A stretch of DNA of 64,000 bases, taken from contig JBCAML010000017.1 in the NCBI GenBank assembly GCA_038503075.1, positions 1,240,001 through 1,304,000 on the forward strand, given 5' to 3'. Of this stretch, positions 33,834 to 45,515 are shown piece by piece. Each line of letters begins with the position of its first letter. Positions within the stretch are counted from its first letter, which is position 1. Both the position numbers and the translations under genes were made by a program. This DNA is from Gyromitra esculenta (taxonomy: Eukaryota; Ascomycota; Pezizomycetes; Pezizales; Discinaceae). Under the pieces are notes generated by a model. That model ran no database searches, was not told the origin of the DNA, and saw nothing but the letters and a program-made list of their open reading frames with translations.

Positions 33834-35497
33834 ATGCATTTCACGACTATACTCCCAGCCTTCCTTGCTCTCCTCCCACTCGCTGTATCAGCAGTGCGGA
33901 CACGAGATACCACAGGCACCCACCTCAGCACTAAAGTCCTCATCCTCGGTGGTGGTATGACCGGTGTTTCTGCAGCCCATTCTCTAGCATTGGGTCTGAA
34001 TATCACCGACTTCCTCGTTGTCGAGGCTCGGAACGAGCTCGGCGGCCGTGTTCAGCAAGGCCATATCGGTGGCCTTAACGTCGAGTTTGGTGCGAATTGG
34101 ATCCAGGGCCTCGGAAGCAATCCCATTTGGAAGCTTGCCCAAAAGTATAACGTCAAGAATCGATACTCGAACTGGACCAATATCGATTACTTCACTGGAT
34201 CTGGATGGGAGCCAGAAGGCGGCCCTCTCGAGGCCGCGGTAGACCGATACGAGGAGGTGGTGTTTATTTCTGCTTCAGCAGATGCTGGCCGACGAAAGGC
34301 GCTAGGGCTGCCCGATCTGTCGATGAAGGCTGGGTTGAAGATGAGCGGATGGAACCCATTGACACCAGAGGAGAGGACTGCGGAGTATTTCTCTCACGAT
34401 TGGGAGCAGGCAGAACCCCCGATTGAGTCGAGTTTCATTGAGACTATAGTGGCTTATAACGAAACATTTATTGAGACGGGTGACAGCAATAATAATCTGG
34501 TCATCGATCAAGATGGATACAAACAGGTCGTGCTCAAGTATGGTGCTGAGATTCCAGGGTGGAGCGACAAAGTTTTGCTCAATCAGTTCGTTGAAACCAT
34601 TGCGTATGACTCGGAGGGTGTGACAGTGACGACTTCGGGAGGATTGACTATTCATGCCGAATATGCTCTCTGCACTTTCTCGTAAGTTATCTGACCTCCT
34701 CTATCTACTTCTTGATATTTGCTAATAAATAAGTCTTGGTGTCCTTCAACATGACGACGTCACTTTCGAACCAGAGCTTCCGGAATGGAAACGTGAAGCC
34801 ATTGCGAACTTTCACATGGCTACATATACCAAGATCTTTGCCCGCTTCGAAACAAAGTTTTGGAACGATACCGAATTCGCCTTGTATGCTGATCCCGATG
34901 AGAGAGGCTACTACGCTGTATGGCAGTCTCTCGATGCCCCAGGCTTCTACCCAGGGTAAGTTAGTACTGTGATATCACTAATAGTCACTATCTAACACCT
35001 ACACTAGGAGCAAAGTTATCTTTGCAACCCTCACTTCCGACGCTGCATACCGTGCTGAACTCCAAACCGATGCTGAGGTTCAAGCTGATTTCGTGGCTGT
35101 CTTACGTGACATGTATGGCGCCGATAAAGTCCCAGAGCCAGTTGAGTTTACGTTCCCCCGATGGACACTGGACCCTCTATTCCGTGGTACCTTCACCAAC
35201 TGGGGTGCCGGCGCGACAGTGAAGCAACAGGAGGACATGCGTGCTCCTATTGGTGGCGACATTGATCCACAGAAGAGGCTCTTCTTTGCTGGGGAGCACA
35301 CCAGTCGCAAGTATTTCGGCTACCTTCACGGTGCATATTGGGAAGGAAGGCTCGTCGCCAATGTTATGGCGGATTGTATCCTCAGGAATTGCCTGGAATC
35401 TGATTCAACGCTCCTCGTGAAGAGAGATGCAGTACATCTGGAGAAGGATAGTATTGCGGCTACGGTTGGCAGACACAGGAAGAGACAATGGGGTTAG
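33834..35497 (+). CDS. Secreted FAD-dependent polyamine/amine oxidase, 3 exons, 519 aa
   Basis: A flavin amine oxidase, most like fungal polyamine oxidases, which oxidise polyamines with release of hydrogen peroxide. Exons are 33834-34681, 34734-34955 and 35008-35497, with GTAAGT donors and matched phases, 520 codons in all. The start gives a signal peptide (MHFTTILPAFLALLPLAVSA), so secretion or vacuolar routing is expected. The dinucleotide-binding motif is LILGGGMTGVSAAHSL, followed by VEARNELGGRV and EFGANWIQG. The C-terminal FAD motif is FFAGEHTSRKYFGYLHGAYW then EGR. Several N-glycosylation sequons (NIT, NWT, NET, NDT) fit a secreted protein. Substrate preference among spermine, spermidine or their acetylated forms cannot be told from sequence. 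Confidence 0.92.
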
Positions 35498-38189
35498 ATG
35501 AGTTACGGATAATGTTTAATGTTTGGAAACCGACTCTCACTTTTGGAGATGAGCTATGTAACATGATAATAAAGATGATTTCGTATTTGACCCCGTTAGT
35601 TGCTCATAGCGTAGCTTCTAACTTTAGACCGGTAAGGCTCGCTAATAACCATAATTTTCTTAGTGGCTACGAGAGACATAGCATTCACGTAGTGTGGCAA
35701 CTATGGGTAACATATTAGCAAGTCTTCAAAGTTGACAGGCAGGCAGGCCCGCAGCTGGTAGCGTAACGATTCCATAGCGAATGCTTAGAGCCTCACTTCA
35801 AGGCTGAACAACAAAGATCTCCTTGGTTACTTCGGAAATCAAATAGTAAGAAATCATGAGGGGCCCTCCCGGATCAACCGGTGGTAATTGTCGTCTGGGG
35901 GGAACCGCTTGCCTACTGAGCTCACTTCCTTCCCTCGTAAACTCGAATCTCTACTTTTGATTTGGGAAATAGAGGTTAATAGTCCTACAACCACTTTGCC
36001 ACGGTCTCCACGTTCTGGATGAGGAGCCCACCCTCAAGATACCTACCCGAATCCAGGATCCAGCACCGCTCTAACTCATACTGGGCTTTCGGTGGTCTAT
36101 TTAATATGCAATCAAGCCCCCTTAGGGAACCGGAGTTTTGAGGGTTTGAAGTGGAAGTTTGGAGTGAATTAGAAAGGCGCTTTGAGAGAGGAGAGAGAAA
36201 AGAATACGTGACTTTGCGTAGGTACACAGCGAAAGTATTTTGAAAGCTACCGCAATGGTCGATTTCAGCAGAAGCGTTTAAGGATATCGATAGTGATGTC
36301 GATAGACAACTAGTGAGGAAGTATGTGTGGTTATTGCGTTTTATAAGAGCAGTCAAACAGTTCCTAATACGCCCACTGAGTCAGTAATGAGCCTACACAC
36401 ACCGCCTGAACAGTGTTGAGAACTACTATAAATGTACTAGGGATGGAAATGTATAGGTTTCGCTTTCTCCTAGTCTGCTCATACGATATTTTATGTATCG
36501 ATTGGTTGTGATGGCGGTACTACGTACCGGAGGGAGGCATCTGCGGTTTTCGAATTTGGGGTCCTGAAAATTTTTCCCAGGGAGGTAGCTAGCTAGTACC
36601 TTTCTGCGCACAATTTCCCTTGAGACATGTGTAATACTCGACGATATTATTGCTTCTTGGGGGCAGTTCACGCCCGAAGCGCTGTGAACTAAATTCCGTT
36701 CCGAATCACGTGGTAGTTGGAGTATCAAGAAAGACTCGTTCAAAGATTGGGATGTCAATCACGTCAAGCTTCCGTCATTTTGAGCAGGTCTAATTTCCTG
36801 CATCGTGGTGCCATATCATTAGTACTAATAGATGCAATGATACAAGACAGTCTTCTTACGGTATTTGAAATTACAGTATCCACAAGGCTACTTGAGACAC
36901 CTGCGTGACTGCTACATATTCTGAATAAAAGCCGAGAGGGAACTGTTGAAACAATGGATGTATCTAGATTATTTTTGCTTGCTCGAGAAACAACGTCTAA
37001 TCGTTCCTCAGGTGTAAGTGGCAATCCTAGTGGAGATTCACTAGTTGTTCCTAGCTTAGGGCTACACGTTGACAAGAATTTAATATTAGCGGGATCCCAC
37101 TTTTTATTTCTACTTGGTAGGGCCTTGGGCCTCCATACGCACAGAAGAGGAAACATAGTAGTGAGCTGCGATGTTGGGGATGTTACCAGTAATGGCGAGG
37201 AAGATACTGGGTTAGTTTGGGAGACGATTTGATATGGCGATATTTGGAGATTCAAACACTGGAGTATTCGAGCCCATAATCAGGCCGTTTGAAGGGAAAA
37301 GGTACTGAGGCAACATAGAGTCAGCGATTGCGTCACTTAATAATGCTGAGATGGATAAACGTATATGTAGGTAATGTGGCATTGTAGGGTGCGATTCAGT
37401 GTATTGTAATACGGTAAAACACTACACTGCATGCATAGAATACACATAGTCGAGCACGCGGATACTTTTAGCTGGCTTTGCAGTGTTGTGCAAATTCTGT
37501 ATCACATTATTCAGAGGCCAACAACGTCTAGCTTTTTCTTCGGGCTCGCCGTCCCTCAACTACATCTAGTCTATCTGATCTCAGTCGTCAGTTCGTGAAT
37601 GCACTGAACTGAACCCGGGATCTCTCTGGTTTGACACAAACCCCACACTCGTTTGCTCTCGTGTTGTTGCGAGTATATTTTGTTATTGTAGTTTCTGGGG
37701 ACATTTCTACGTTTTTAGAAAAGTTCAAGTTAGTTTAGAAGTGAGATAGTAGATAGCAGCTATGGGGTATATAGATACATGATATGCCTTTAAATATGGT
37801 GGCCCAGCCGCGAACTTTGAGATTTCGCAAATCGCCTGGGCCACACACGAAAGCGCAAACCATTCCTAATGGCCAATCATCCTAGAGCTCCCCGGATAGC
37901 CTAGGGAAAAAAATACAAGTAACTTAATAGTTGATTAATACACCTATGCCGTCCTCAGCCAAATATAGGCAGTCTATTCCACTATATTCGTAACTGTTAA
38001 GAGCGCACCACGAATTTATGTAGGAACAAAACCAGCTCTTCTCTTCTACCAAAGAGCGGAACTAGTTGATGGATCCTAGGTTACGAATGAGCTTTGTAAG
38101 TTCTGCCTGGATACACCCCGCTGAGGGCGGTGGTAATGGCGTTTTCAGGAGGTCTTCGGTGACTCTTCATATATGTTCTAACCAGTATC
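35498..38189. other. Intergenic region, no secure gene
   Basis: At 36764-37255 the minus strand has a 163-codon open frame, and the plus strand is open for 92 codons over the same DNA. Neither shows a domain, so no gene is called. The remainder is AT-rich with short frames only. Confidence 0.45.
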
Positions 38190-38765
38190 TCAAGATTTCC
38201 GGTCGACAAACTGGCCAGACCGTTACAAATGGGCCAACCGGTTTATAAACCGTGCAACTTGACATATCGGCTGGCCGATCTTCAAAGTGAAAATTGTGAA
38301 CTGGCTGATACCCAAAGAACGTTTCCCAAATTATAGAATGGCAAACATGAGTAGGCCGAAACAGGCACTATCTATCAAATAGCCTATGTACAATTTTACT
38401 AATATACATCTCCTCTCGTTCTGGCTGTTCTCCATCATTTGTTCGCATATTCCTGTCATTTTTTGATCCACTTGAGATGTGCTTTTTTCCTTTCTTTCCT
38501 CAAGATTTTTCTAGCTTTCACTCAACCCTAAGATAACTTTTTCATACTCCATTTTTCCCAGATTTATTGCTCTGTATTCTCTTTGGAGAGTAGGAAATGG
38601 CTCAAGCTTTGGTGAGATAAAGATCATCTTGTATAATATCATGAACTTGAAGCTTTGATTATCGAACACTTGGGCGACACTTTGGAAACCGGCCAACTGC
38701 AAACAACACTTTACCAACTTGAACTCGGCTCTCCCGCGATAACTTGCGGTTGTTTTTATCGAAGT
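38190..38765. repeat. Dense cluster of GGCCAACCGG / ACAAAGTGG motifs
   Basis: Short motifs recur in both orientations: GACAAACTGGCCAGACC, ACAAATGGGCCAACCGG, CGGCTGGCCGATCTTCAAAG and AAACCGGCCAACTGCAAAC. The same motifs fill the terminal parts of the neighbouring element at 38766-39311. They look like sub-terminal transposase-binding repeats of an older, larger element. Confidence 0.45.
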
Positions 38766-39311
38766 ATATATGTTCCGATCCGTATGTAATTAAATCCCAT
38801 TTGCAAAGTGGCCGACCGGTTAATAAATGGGACAGCCGATTTACAAATAGAGCCACTTTGTACATGGGTTGGTCCATGTACAAAGTGAAGCTAGTAGATG
38901 GCCGATGTTAAAAAAACTTGAATGCACTAGTACATAAGTGGGCCAGAAAAATTTTCAACTCACAAAGTATCACTGATTCTACTGCTATGAACTGCCCCCC
39001 CCCAAGACACATTGCACACCAGTATATTTATAATTATATATTGATTACCACAGAAGGGGTGATGTAGATTATTAGTACCATAAATACCGACAGATAGGTA
39101 GATGAATTGATGTATATGGTGGAGATGGCATTGGTGATGGCGAGGGCGAGGGCGGTGGTGGTGATAAAGGAATTTTGAATATGGGTCAATTATTGAAGGT
39201 AGGCCAACCGGTGTACAAAGTGGCCCCATTTGTCAACCGGCCAACCCATTTGTAAAGCATGCCGGCCAATTTGTAAATGAGATTTAATTACATACGGGTC
39301 AGAACATATAT
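38766..39311. mobile_element. MITE-like element of about 546 bp with long inverted repeats
   Basis: The left arm starts ATATATGTTCCGATCCGTAT and runs on as GTAATTAAATCCCATTTGC. The right arm is its reverse complement (ATACGGGTCAGAACATATAT at the outer end). The arms extend about 115 bp and differ largely by C/T changes. Both contain repeated CAAAGTGGCC / ACAAATGGG motifs. The interior, including a GGCGAGGGCGAGGGCGGTGG tract, has no transposase. The right edge lies within about 6 bp of the stop codon of the ankyrin gene at 39318. Confidence 0.65.
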
Positions 39312-39317
39312 GTCTCT

Positions 39318-41602
39318 CTAAGTATTGGCATAGGCGCTCTGTTCGAGTAGTAGATGCGCAACCTTCTCGTGGCCTCCAAAAGCTGCGGCTTGCAAAGCAT
39401 TTCCGTGGTAGCCTCCCTGAGCGTTGACATCGGCGCCCCTCTCGAGAAGCAGCTGCACAATCTTCTTGTGGCCTCCAGAAGCTGCGGCTTGCAAAGCATT
39501 TCCGTATCTGCCTCCCCGAGCGTTGACATCGGCGCCCCTCTCGAGAAGCAGCTGCACAACCTTCTCGTGGCCTCCAAAAGCTGCGGCTTGCAAAGCATTT
39601 CCGTATCTGCCTCCCCGAGCGTTGATATCGGCGCCCCTCTCGAGAAGTAGATGCACAAGCTTCTCGTCACCTCGCCTAGCTGCTGCTCCTAACACATTCT
39701 TGTCCCAGTTGCCGGGACCCCTGTAGGTCCGCTCAAGGCTGGTCATATTGGTCGTGGCATCCACATCCATCAAAAGAATCCTCCCTAATTCCTCTATAAT
39801 CTGCGCCTCAAGATCCCGCCTGCTTTCATCGTCCGTTACTTTATTGTGTACGGTTGCCAGATTTCCCTGCGCCTCATCGTGAGTATTTGGGATCTCATCG
39901 TGAGTATCTGGGATCTCATCCTGAGCGGAAAAGTCCGAGGCTGGGTCTTGGCTAGTGCCGTCTCGAAAACTCTCTCTGCTTCCCTCCTCGTCTATTATTG
40001 AAGCCTGCCCCCCCATGGATTCCGCTTCGTCGTCTACTCCTTCAGATGTCTTCGGAAGAGCGAACAATGCTAGTTGTTGCGTATGGCGCGCCAAATGGCT
40101 TTGAAATTGGCGAGGGAGATAAACCCCCTTACATAGGGGACAACTTTGTTCCGAATCTATGGCTCTCTCACATCTGTCGATAATAGCCGGCAATTGCGTT
40201 TCGACGAACAGGTGGAAGTGGTTCTGTTTCAAGTGGTTCTCGAAGTCTTGTTTCGTGGGGAAAATCTGGCGACAAGTGTTGCAGAACCACTCCTTCCGAT
40301 GAAACTCGACTTCGTGACTGTACCATTCGTGCCGAGTATCAAACAACCGATCAGGCTTCAAACAATTTTTAACTGTACAAACGTAAGGCCGGAGATCCCT
40401 GAATACGTGTTTGCTAATTGCCAAATCTTAGCTTCCTACTTCATGTTGAGATTTCATAGCCTTACATCCAAGAGTGCGGATTACGCACACTCACAATTAA
40501 GAAACAGTATGGGCATTCAAAAGGGTTATCAAAAGCACTTTCAGGGTGTGGTGGAGCTGGCACCCGAAGTCTGTTTCCCGTGTCTCCACCTATCCAAATT
40601 GCGTACGATGTTTGCGACTGACCAGCATCAGAACATTCTTCGATGATCCCGGGGGATCCCTGCACAAATGTTGAAACGGTTGTTTGAGTTCTCATTGTTG
40701 TGGCAACGGTACCGGCACCGTATTTTGTAGTGAGATGGGGATTCTGTAGGTTTTGGTCGGCGTCAACCTTTGCTGGAAGAGCATCGCCGTCATTGGTGAT
40801 CGCATTTTGGTCTAGTTGAATCTCCGGTAGATTACCGTCTGGTTGTGGGAGGTTAATGTACCGGGTTAATTTAGCATGATGGTTCTTGTGGTACTTGAAA
40901 AATTGGCGGCGTTTAGAGTTTGCTTTCCCGAGACGATTAATTAGATATTCCTCAGCCATAGGAAACTTATTAGAGGCGTGCTAGATATCAAAAAACTCAT
41001 AATGAGAGACATCAATAAATGCAAATTTTTGGAGTCTATCGCGTGGAGCAGGGTTACGTATGACGATTGAGAGTTTATATAGGCAGGTGATGACGTGAGT
41101 AACTTCCGAGAAATACTCCTGAAGTTCAGTCGTTGGGTTTATCTCGACCCGAAGCTCTGCTGTAGACTCGTCTCCAAGCGAGGACACTGAGGAATCCGAA
41201 GACCATGTCAACTCATCAGAGGATAGTCTCTCATGAGATACAATAGCAATCACTAAGCTTCGTCAGTATCGCAAGAAGCTATAATATTTCGATAAAATCT
41301 TAGGCCCCACCCTCTTTTAAGGCCCTATGAAGATCTCTCAGGAGGTCTGTGACAGTTTTGTGTATCTGAGATGCTTCTCTGAGCCGATGATCCAGCGAGA
41401 CTCGCCCCCTCCGGTGAGCTCCAACATTCCCCGCCCAAACTCTAAATCGTCCCAGCTCCTCTTGGGCAGTGAGTAGGGAGATCTGGCTTGAAAATTCAGA
41501 ATCAGGCGCCCGAAGCAGGAGGCATAGTTGGTTAAACGAACGAATGCAGGCACTATATGACAAGGAGATCGCGATAGATACGGGATTAACGGTTAGATCC
41601 AT
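39318..41602 (-). pseudogene. C2H2 zinc-finger/ankyrin-repeat gene, interrupted by one in-frame stop
   Basis: Three exons: 41311-41602, 40466-41252 and 39318-40413. Introns are 41253-41309 and 40414-40465, GT-AG with matched phases. The joined frame is 725 codons with one internal stop, TAG at 40981-40983, between YEFFDI and HASNKFPMAEEYL; I expect Gln here in homologs. Domain order is a helical N-terminal region (from MDLTVNPVSIAISLSYSACI), then a C2H2 cluster (FECPYCFLIVSV, YVCTVKNC, WFCNTCRQIFPTKQDFENHL then KQNHFH, and CPLCKGVYLPRQFQSHLARH), then a linker with a short DTHDEIPNTHDE repeat, then about four near-identical ankyrin repeats (KLVHLLLERGADINARGGRY). The ankyrin array ends abruptly beside a MITE. 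The family is common in filamentous ascomycetes, and its function is unknown beyond predicted zinc and protein binding. Read-through or alternative start at 40959 could still yield a C-terminal protein. Confidence 0.8.
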
Positions 41603-41885
41603 GCTGAAGTTGAGGTCTTTGGAACAGGCTTTGGTCTTATGAGGCTAGCCTAATCCCACGGAAAAGTTGGTACTTCCACTTAAAGCATTGGTGTGGTCCG
41701 CGAGGCAGAGGGTATAACGAGGCTTGGCGGTCTTGGCTGACCTCTCTACCGCTCTACAGGGCTAGGGTTCTTGATCACATGTACTTACTGTCTCATGCCC
41801 CACTCTGGAATAGCTGCTCACGTAGCTCAGGATCCCACCTTATCAACAGCACCTCTCATAACCAATCCAATTACATAGTTAACCA
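41603..41885. promoter_or_regulatory. Shared intergenic promoter region of a divergent gene pair
   Basis: The start codons of the C2H2-ankyrin gene (minus) and the DUF7580 gene (plus) are 283 bp apart with no other feature between them, so both promoters must lie here. No specific factor site is claimed. Confidence 0.55.
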
Positions 41886-44010
41886 ATGGTTACTGGCATC
41901 GAGACAGCCGGCCTCGCGCTAGCGATATTCCCCCTTGTCGTGGGTGGTATTCAGTTCTATGCTGACGGTGCCCGAACGATCAAAGAAATGTGGCGCCCGG
42001 CGAGTGCCCTGAACATACTTTCTAGAGAGCTCGTAATGGAGAAATGTAAGTTTGAGAATACTTGCACATTACTCCTCGAGGACCTAGTCTCAGATTCCGA
42101 ATTGAAACTCTTATTGGAAAGACCAAGAGGGCCCCTCTGGTGCACCGACGACCTTCAAAATAAACTGAAAAGTCGGCTCAGCCCTGCTGCAGTACAATGC
42201 TATATGGAAGCTATGGAAGCGCTGGTATCAACACTTCAAAGCCTTCAAGATAAGTTCAAGCTCAGCGAGGAGGATAAGGTATAACCGGCCCTCAACCTAT
42301 CCAAAACTTTCCAAATCCTAAGTTAAATTATCACAGGTTGATTTAGCCGACAGGAAAAAATTCAAAAAAAGGCTGAAGAGAGCTCGGCTTGTTCTTTCGA
42401 AGGCAGAACACAAGGAGCTACTAGCCGACATCACCAAAATAAACTCCGATCTTGCGACGCTGACGGGGCAAAGTAAATTAGCCAACACTCTTCCTCGAGT
42501 AGTTGCTTCTGCAAACCAATACAAGCAAATCCGAAATCGCGCAATAAACCTTTATGGGGTCCTCAAAGAAAAGCTTCAGGCTGCATCTTCCTGTGAGTGT
42601 ACCGTACCTCACAACGCGAACTTGCGCCTGGAAGTGCGAAGTATTCCCGCCACAAGGAAAGATTGTAGCCGAATGACAAGTTTGCGATTTCACGTTGTAT
42701 TCCCTTTTGGAAATGATCACACGGTTGAGAACCCTTCACCACGCAATTGGCGGGGAATAGATCTTGAGCCTCTAGGCAGCAAAGAAGAGTCCTGGGAGAG
42801 CGAGCAAACCAACGAACTCAACAACCCAGATGTTCTAGACGACGGGGAAAGTCTCATGGATATAAATTCTCCAGACAAAACAAGCGATAGCATCGGCCAT
42901 CCTGCTATAAATCGGACGAGTAGACTAGGTCACCCTTTAGGGGGACATATTGAACCTACCGAAATTTCTAGGTGAGCCTAAATGACAATAGTTGTCATGA
43001 CATTATAACCGACTCTTTAGGCTACCGAGTCCAGTGTACGAAATCGTCAAAACATCCAGGAGAAATCCACTCGAAATTTTCAAGCGCACAGAGCGCGAAG
43101 ACAGACCCGCGAAGCCCCCTCGAAACGTGTCGTTCAGCCTACCGCAGGCTAGTCGCGTAGACCTAGCGAGCCCAGGCTCCAATCTTATGACGATAAATTA
43201 CAGGAAACGAATTGAAAATTTGTGCCTGACCATCCGAGAAGCAAAGAGCGGTCACTGTCACCTTGGTATGCTTATCGACGAGAAAAATAGGAGGTACTGT
43301 GTTTGGTCACCCGAAAAGCAACTGTTAGTTTCTAAGCCGACGGGGGTACTGTCCCTTGGGGAACTCCTGCTTCGGTCAGGAACACTCAAAAAGGAAGACC
43401 GATTAATACTGGGAGTGCAGCTTGCTTCAACAGTTATGCAATTGCATGCAACAGAGTGGCTGAGCGAGAACTGGGGCAAAGGGGATATACTCTTCCACCA
43501 AGAAACAACTCAAGACGGAACTGGAGGCCCAGTAAATTTCAAGCCTAACTAAGGCAACCTTTTATTCGTCGAACCTTTACGTCATCACAAAATATCATAC
43601 AGGAGCCAACAAAATCGATCCACGCGCCACAGAACCAGAGTCTCTTTTCCTTAGGAACCACTCTCATAGAGCTCTGGTACGGGCGGCGCATCGAAGACCT
43701 TCGCATCGAAGAAGATGGAGACGGGAGCAGTGGTGCGACTGATTCAACAGCCTATATGACAGCATGGCGGCTCATTGGCGAAATATCCGACGACGCTGGT
43801 GGAAAATATGGAGATGCTGTAAGGCGGTGTATCCTTGGCCTAGATCACAGAAATACGGATTTGGAAAGCGATGACTTCAAAAACGAGGTACACATGAAAG
43901 TGGTTTCTCCGCTCGTGGAGAACTTGGAATCATTTTGTGATATGGATTTATCAAAAATCCTACAGGATGATGTGGGTTATCAGCGGCGAAATCCACGAGA
44001 TTCCTACTAA
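41886..44010 (+). pseudogene. DUF7580-domain protein gene with a frameshift
   Basis: Exons are 41886-42278, 42337-42971 and 43021 onward. Introns are GTATAA...CACAG and GTGAGC...TTTAG with matched phases. The N terminus (MVTGIETAGLALAIFPLVVG then GIQFYADG) and the middle (NQYKQIRNRAINLYGVLKEK, then CECTVPHNANLRLEV) are typical of the fungal DUF7580 family. So is the C-terminal kinase-like lobe (ILGVQLASTVMQLHATEWL, then FSLGTTLIELWYGRRIEDL). The frame opened in exon 3 stops at 43552 (TAA), but the homologous sequence resumes at 43555 in another frame (QPFIRRTFTSSQNIIQEPTK) and runs to 44010. No intron of usable size and phase bridges the switch, so a small indel near 43535-43555 is inferred. 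Families of this kind occur with fungal signalling or incompatibility-type proteins. The role of this one is unknown. Confidence 0.75.
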
Positions 44011-44068
44011 TATCTCACATAATCCTGTCACCGGCGGAAGCCCCCTCGGCTTTTTTTTTTCTTATTTT

Positions 44069-44093
44069 TCATTTTCATTTTCATTTTCATTTT
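44069..44093. repeat. CATTTT microsatellite
   Basis: About four tandem CATTTT units just after the DUF7580 gene. Confidence 0.8.
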
Positions 44094-44603
44094 ATGTTAT
44101 TTCATTTTATCTTATGTAAGAGGCAGTCTATTTACTTGGTTCTCCTCATACGGACACATATATTGATAACTTGAGCGAAACCCGTTCGTCTTAGGGCCGG
44201 AGTTCCTTTTGGCATATGCATAGGGTGTTATCTTTCTAATGCGGAAAATAATATACCTCCGAGATATTTTCTTACAAAATCCTGCTTTTTTCCGGTTAAT
44301 GTAGGTAGTAGTTATGGATCTTCTTTTCCTCTTTCTAGCTTTGTTAACTGCTTTCGACGATGAAATGCATGCCCTTTCAGACGTGAACCTGAAACCTGAA
44401 CATCCTCAATATCACTTGGCTATCAGGAACTCTCCCCTTTCAAAATTATTATCTGCCGACTTAACTCATAATAATGCAGTCTCTTGCTACATATCGCTTT
44501 CTTGTCGTGCCAGTGCCTTGGCACTTACCCACACCACGAGTAACCAAAGAGGTTAGAATAAGGTTTATACTGTGCTATTATACTCTAATCCATCACAACT
44601 TTA

Positions 44604-44978
44604 GAATACCATCCAACGCCAAGCACAACCAGAGACACACGGAACCCTCCGCCCACCACATAGACAGCCCTGCTATTGGTCAAAATCTCCTCGTTTCTGC
44701 TAGATATGGTAGCACTTTGAGCATGTCATCTTCCCAAGCTCCAGCTGCCCCAACTACCCCAAATACGCCTCGCTTAAACTAAATAACGTCTGGCAGGACC
44801 ATATACGCTGACCTAAAGGGTTCCCATCGCTTAATGCATCTAATTATTATTTATCTGATTTAACTTGTTCAATCTTATCCCAAACCCTTGGGCTTGGGAA
44901 GTAGATAGCGCACTGCGTGTGTGGTTTAGGCAACAGGTTCCATGTGTCTTTGGTTGTGCTTGGCGCTGGATGATATTC
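44604..44978. mobile_element. MITE with about 45-bp inverted repeats
   Basis: The left arm GAATACCATCCAACGCCAAG then CACAACCAGAGACACACGGA matches the reverse complement of the right arm (GGTTCCATGTGTCTTTGGTT, then GTGCTTGGCGCTGGATGATA) with a few transition differences. Both ends are flanked by TA inside TTTA/TAAA. The interior of about 290 bp has no transposase. This fits a non-autonomous TA-target element. Confidence 0.65.
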
Positions 44979-45515
44979 TAAAGGTGTTTGTGGCTGGTAC
45001 GCTGGTTTCCTCCACTAAATAGCCGACTTGGTAACTAAACTAAAGCCCCAGCTCCCTAGATACTACATACATAACTAAATACTGCTAACACGCTAGGCAT
45101 AATTATACCCCATTCACCACGATCTAAGATCTCCATGAACACCTACTAACCCTACCCAGATATACATAAAAAAACGCTCATAGGTTTTTCTTGTCTCCGA
45201 GGGTTTCCCAGGCCGTATTCTGGACACATGGTAGGCGTACATATTGAGATCAGTCTATGTGCATCCCGGTGATCTTTTTCCCGCGATTTGCAAGGCAGGG
45301 CTCGTTAAATCCGATCGTCAGCCAAAATATGACCACATCTACACCGCTCACGTTCGCGTTCACGTTCACTCGCTCACTCAACCTACTCTCAGAACCCCTC
45401 ATAAAAATTAAATTAAATAACTACACTCTCCCATCAAAGCGCCCCAGATTTATGCATTTTCTCCCGACAATACGCACCCGGACTAGTAGGAGCCGGCCGT
45501 TTCAACTCCCTCGCC

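Larger units (their letters stand above)
44011..45515. other. Intergenic region with a MITE
   Basis: Contains an ATTTTC-type microsatellite and one inverted-repeat element (44604-44978). No gene is supported. Confidence 0.5.

Noticed and set aside
36764..37255. 163-codon minus-strand open frame, with the plus strand also open
   Set aside because: No domain, both strands open over the same DNA, no splice context. Not enough to call a gene.
40959..40983. Intron that would remove the in-frame TAG of the C2H2-ankyrin gene
   Set aside because: The ATCTAG could act as an acceptor, but every upstream GT close enough gives an intron of 16-30 nt. The surrounding residues also match family sequence across the stop.
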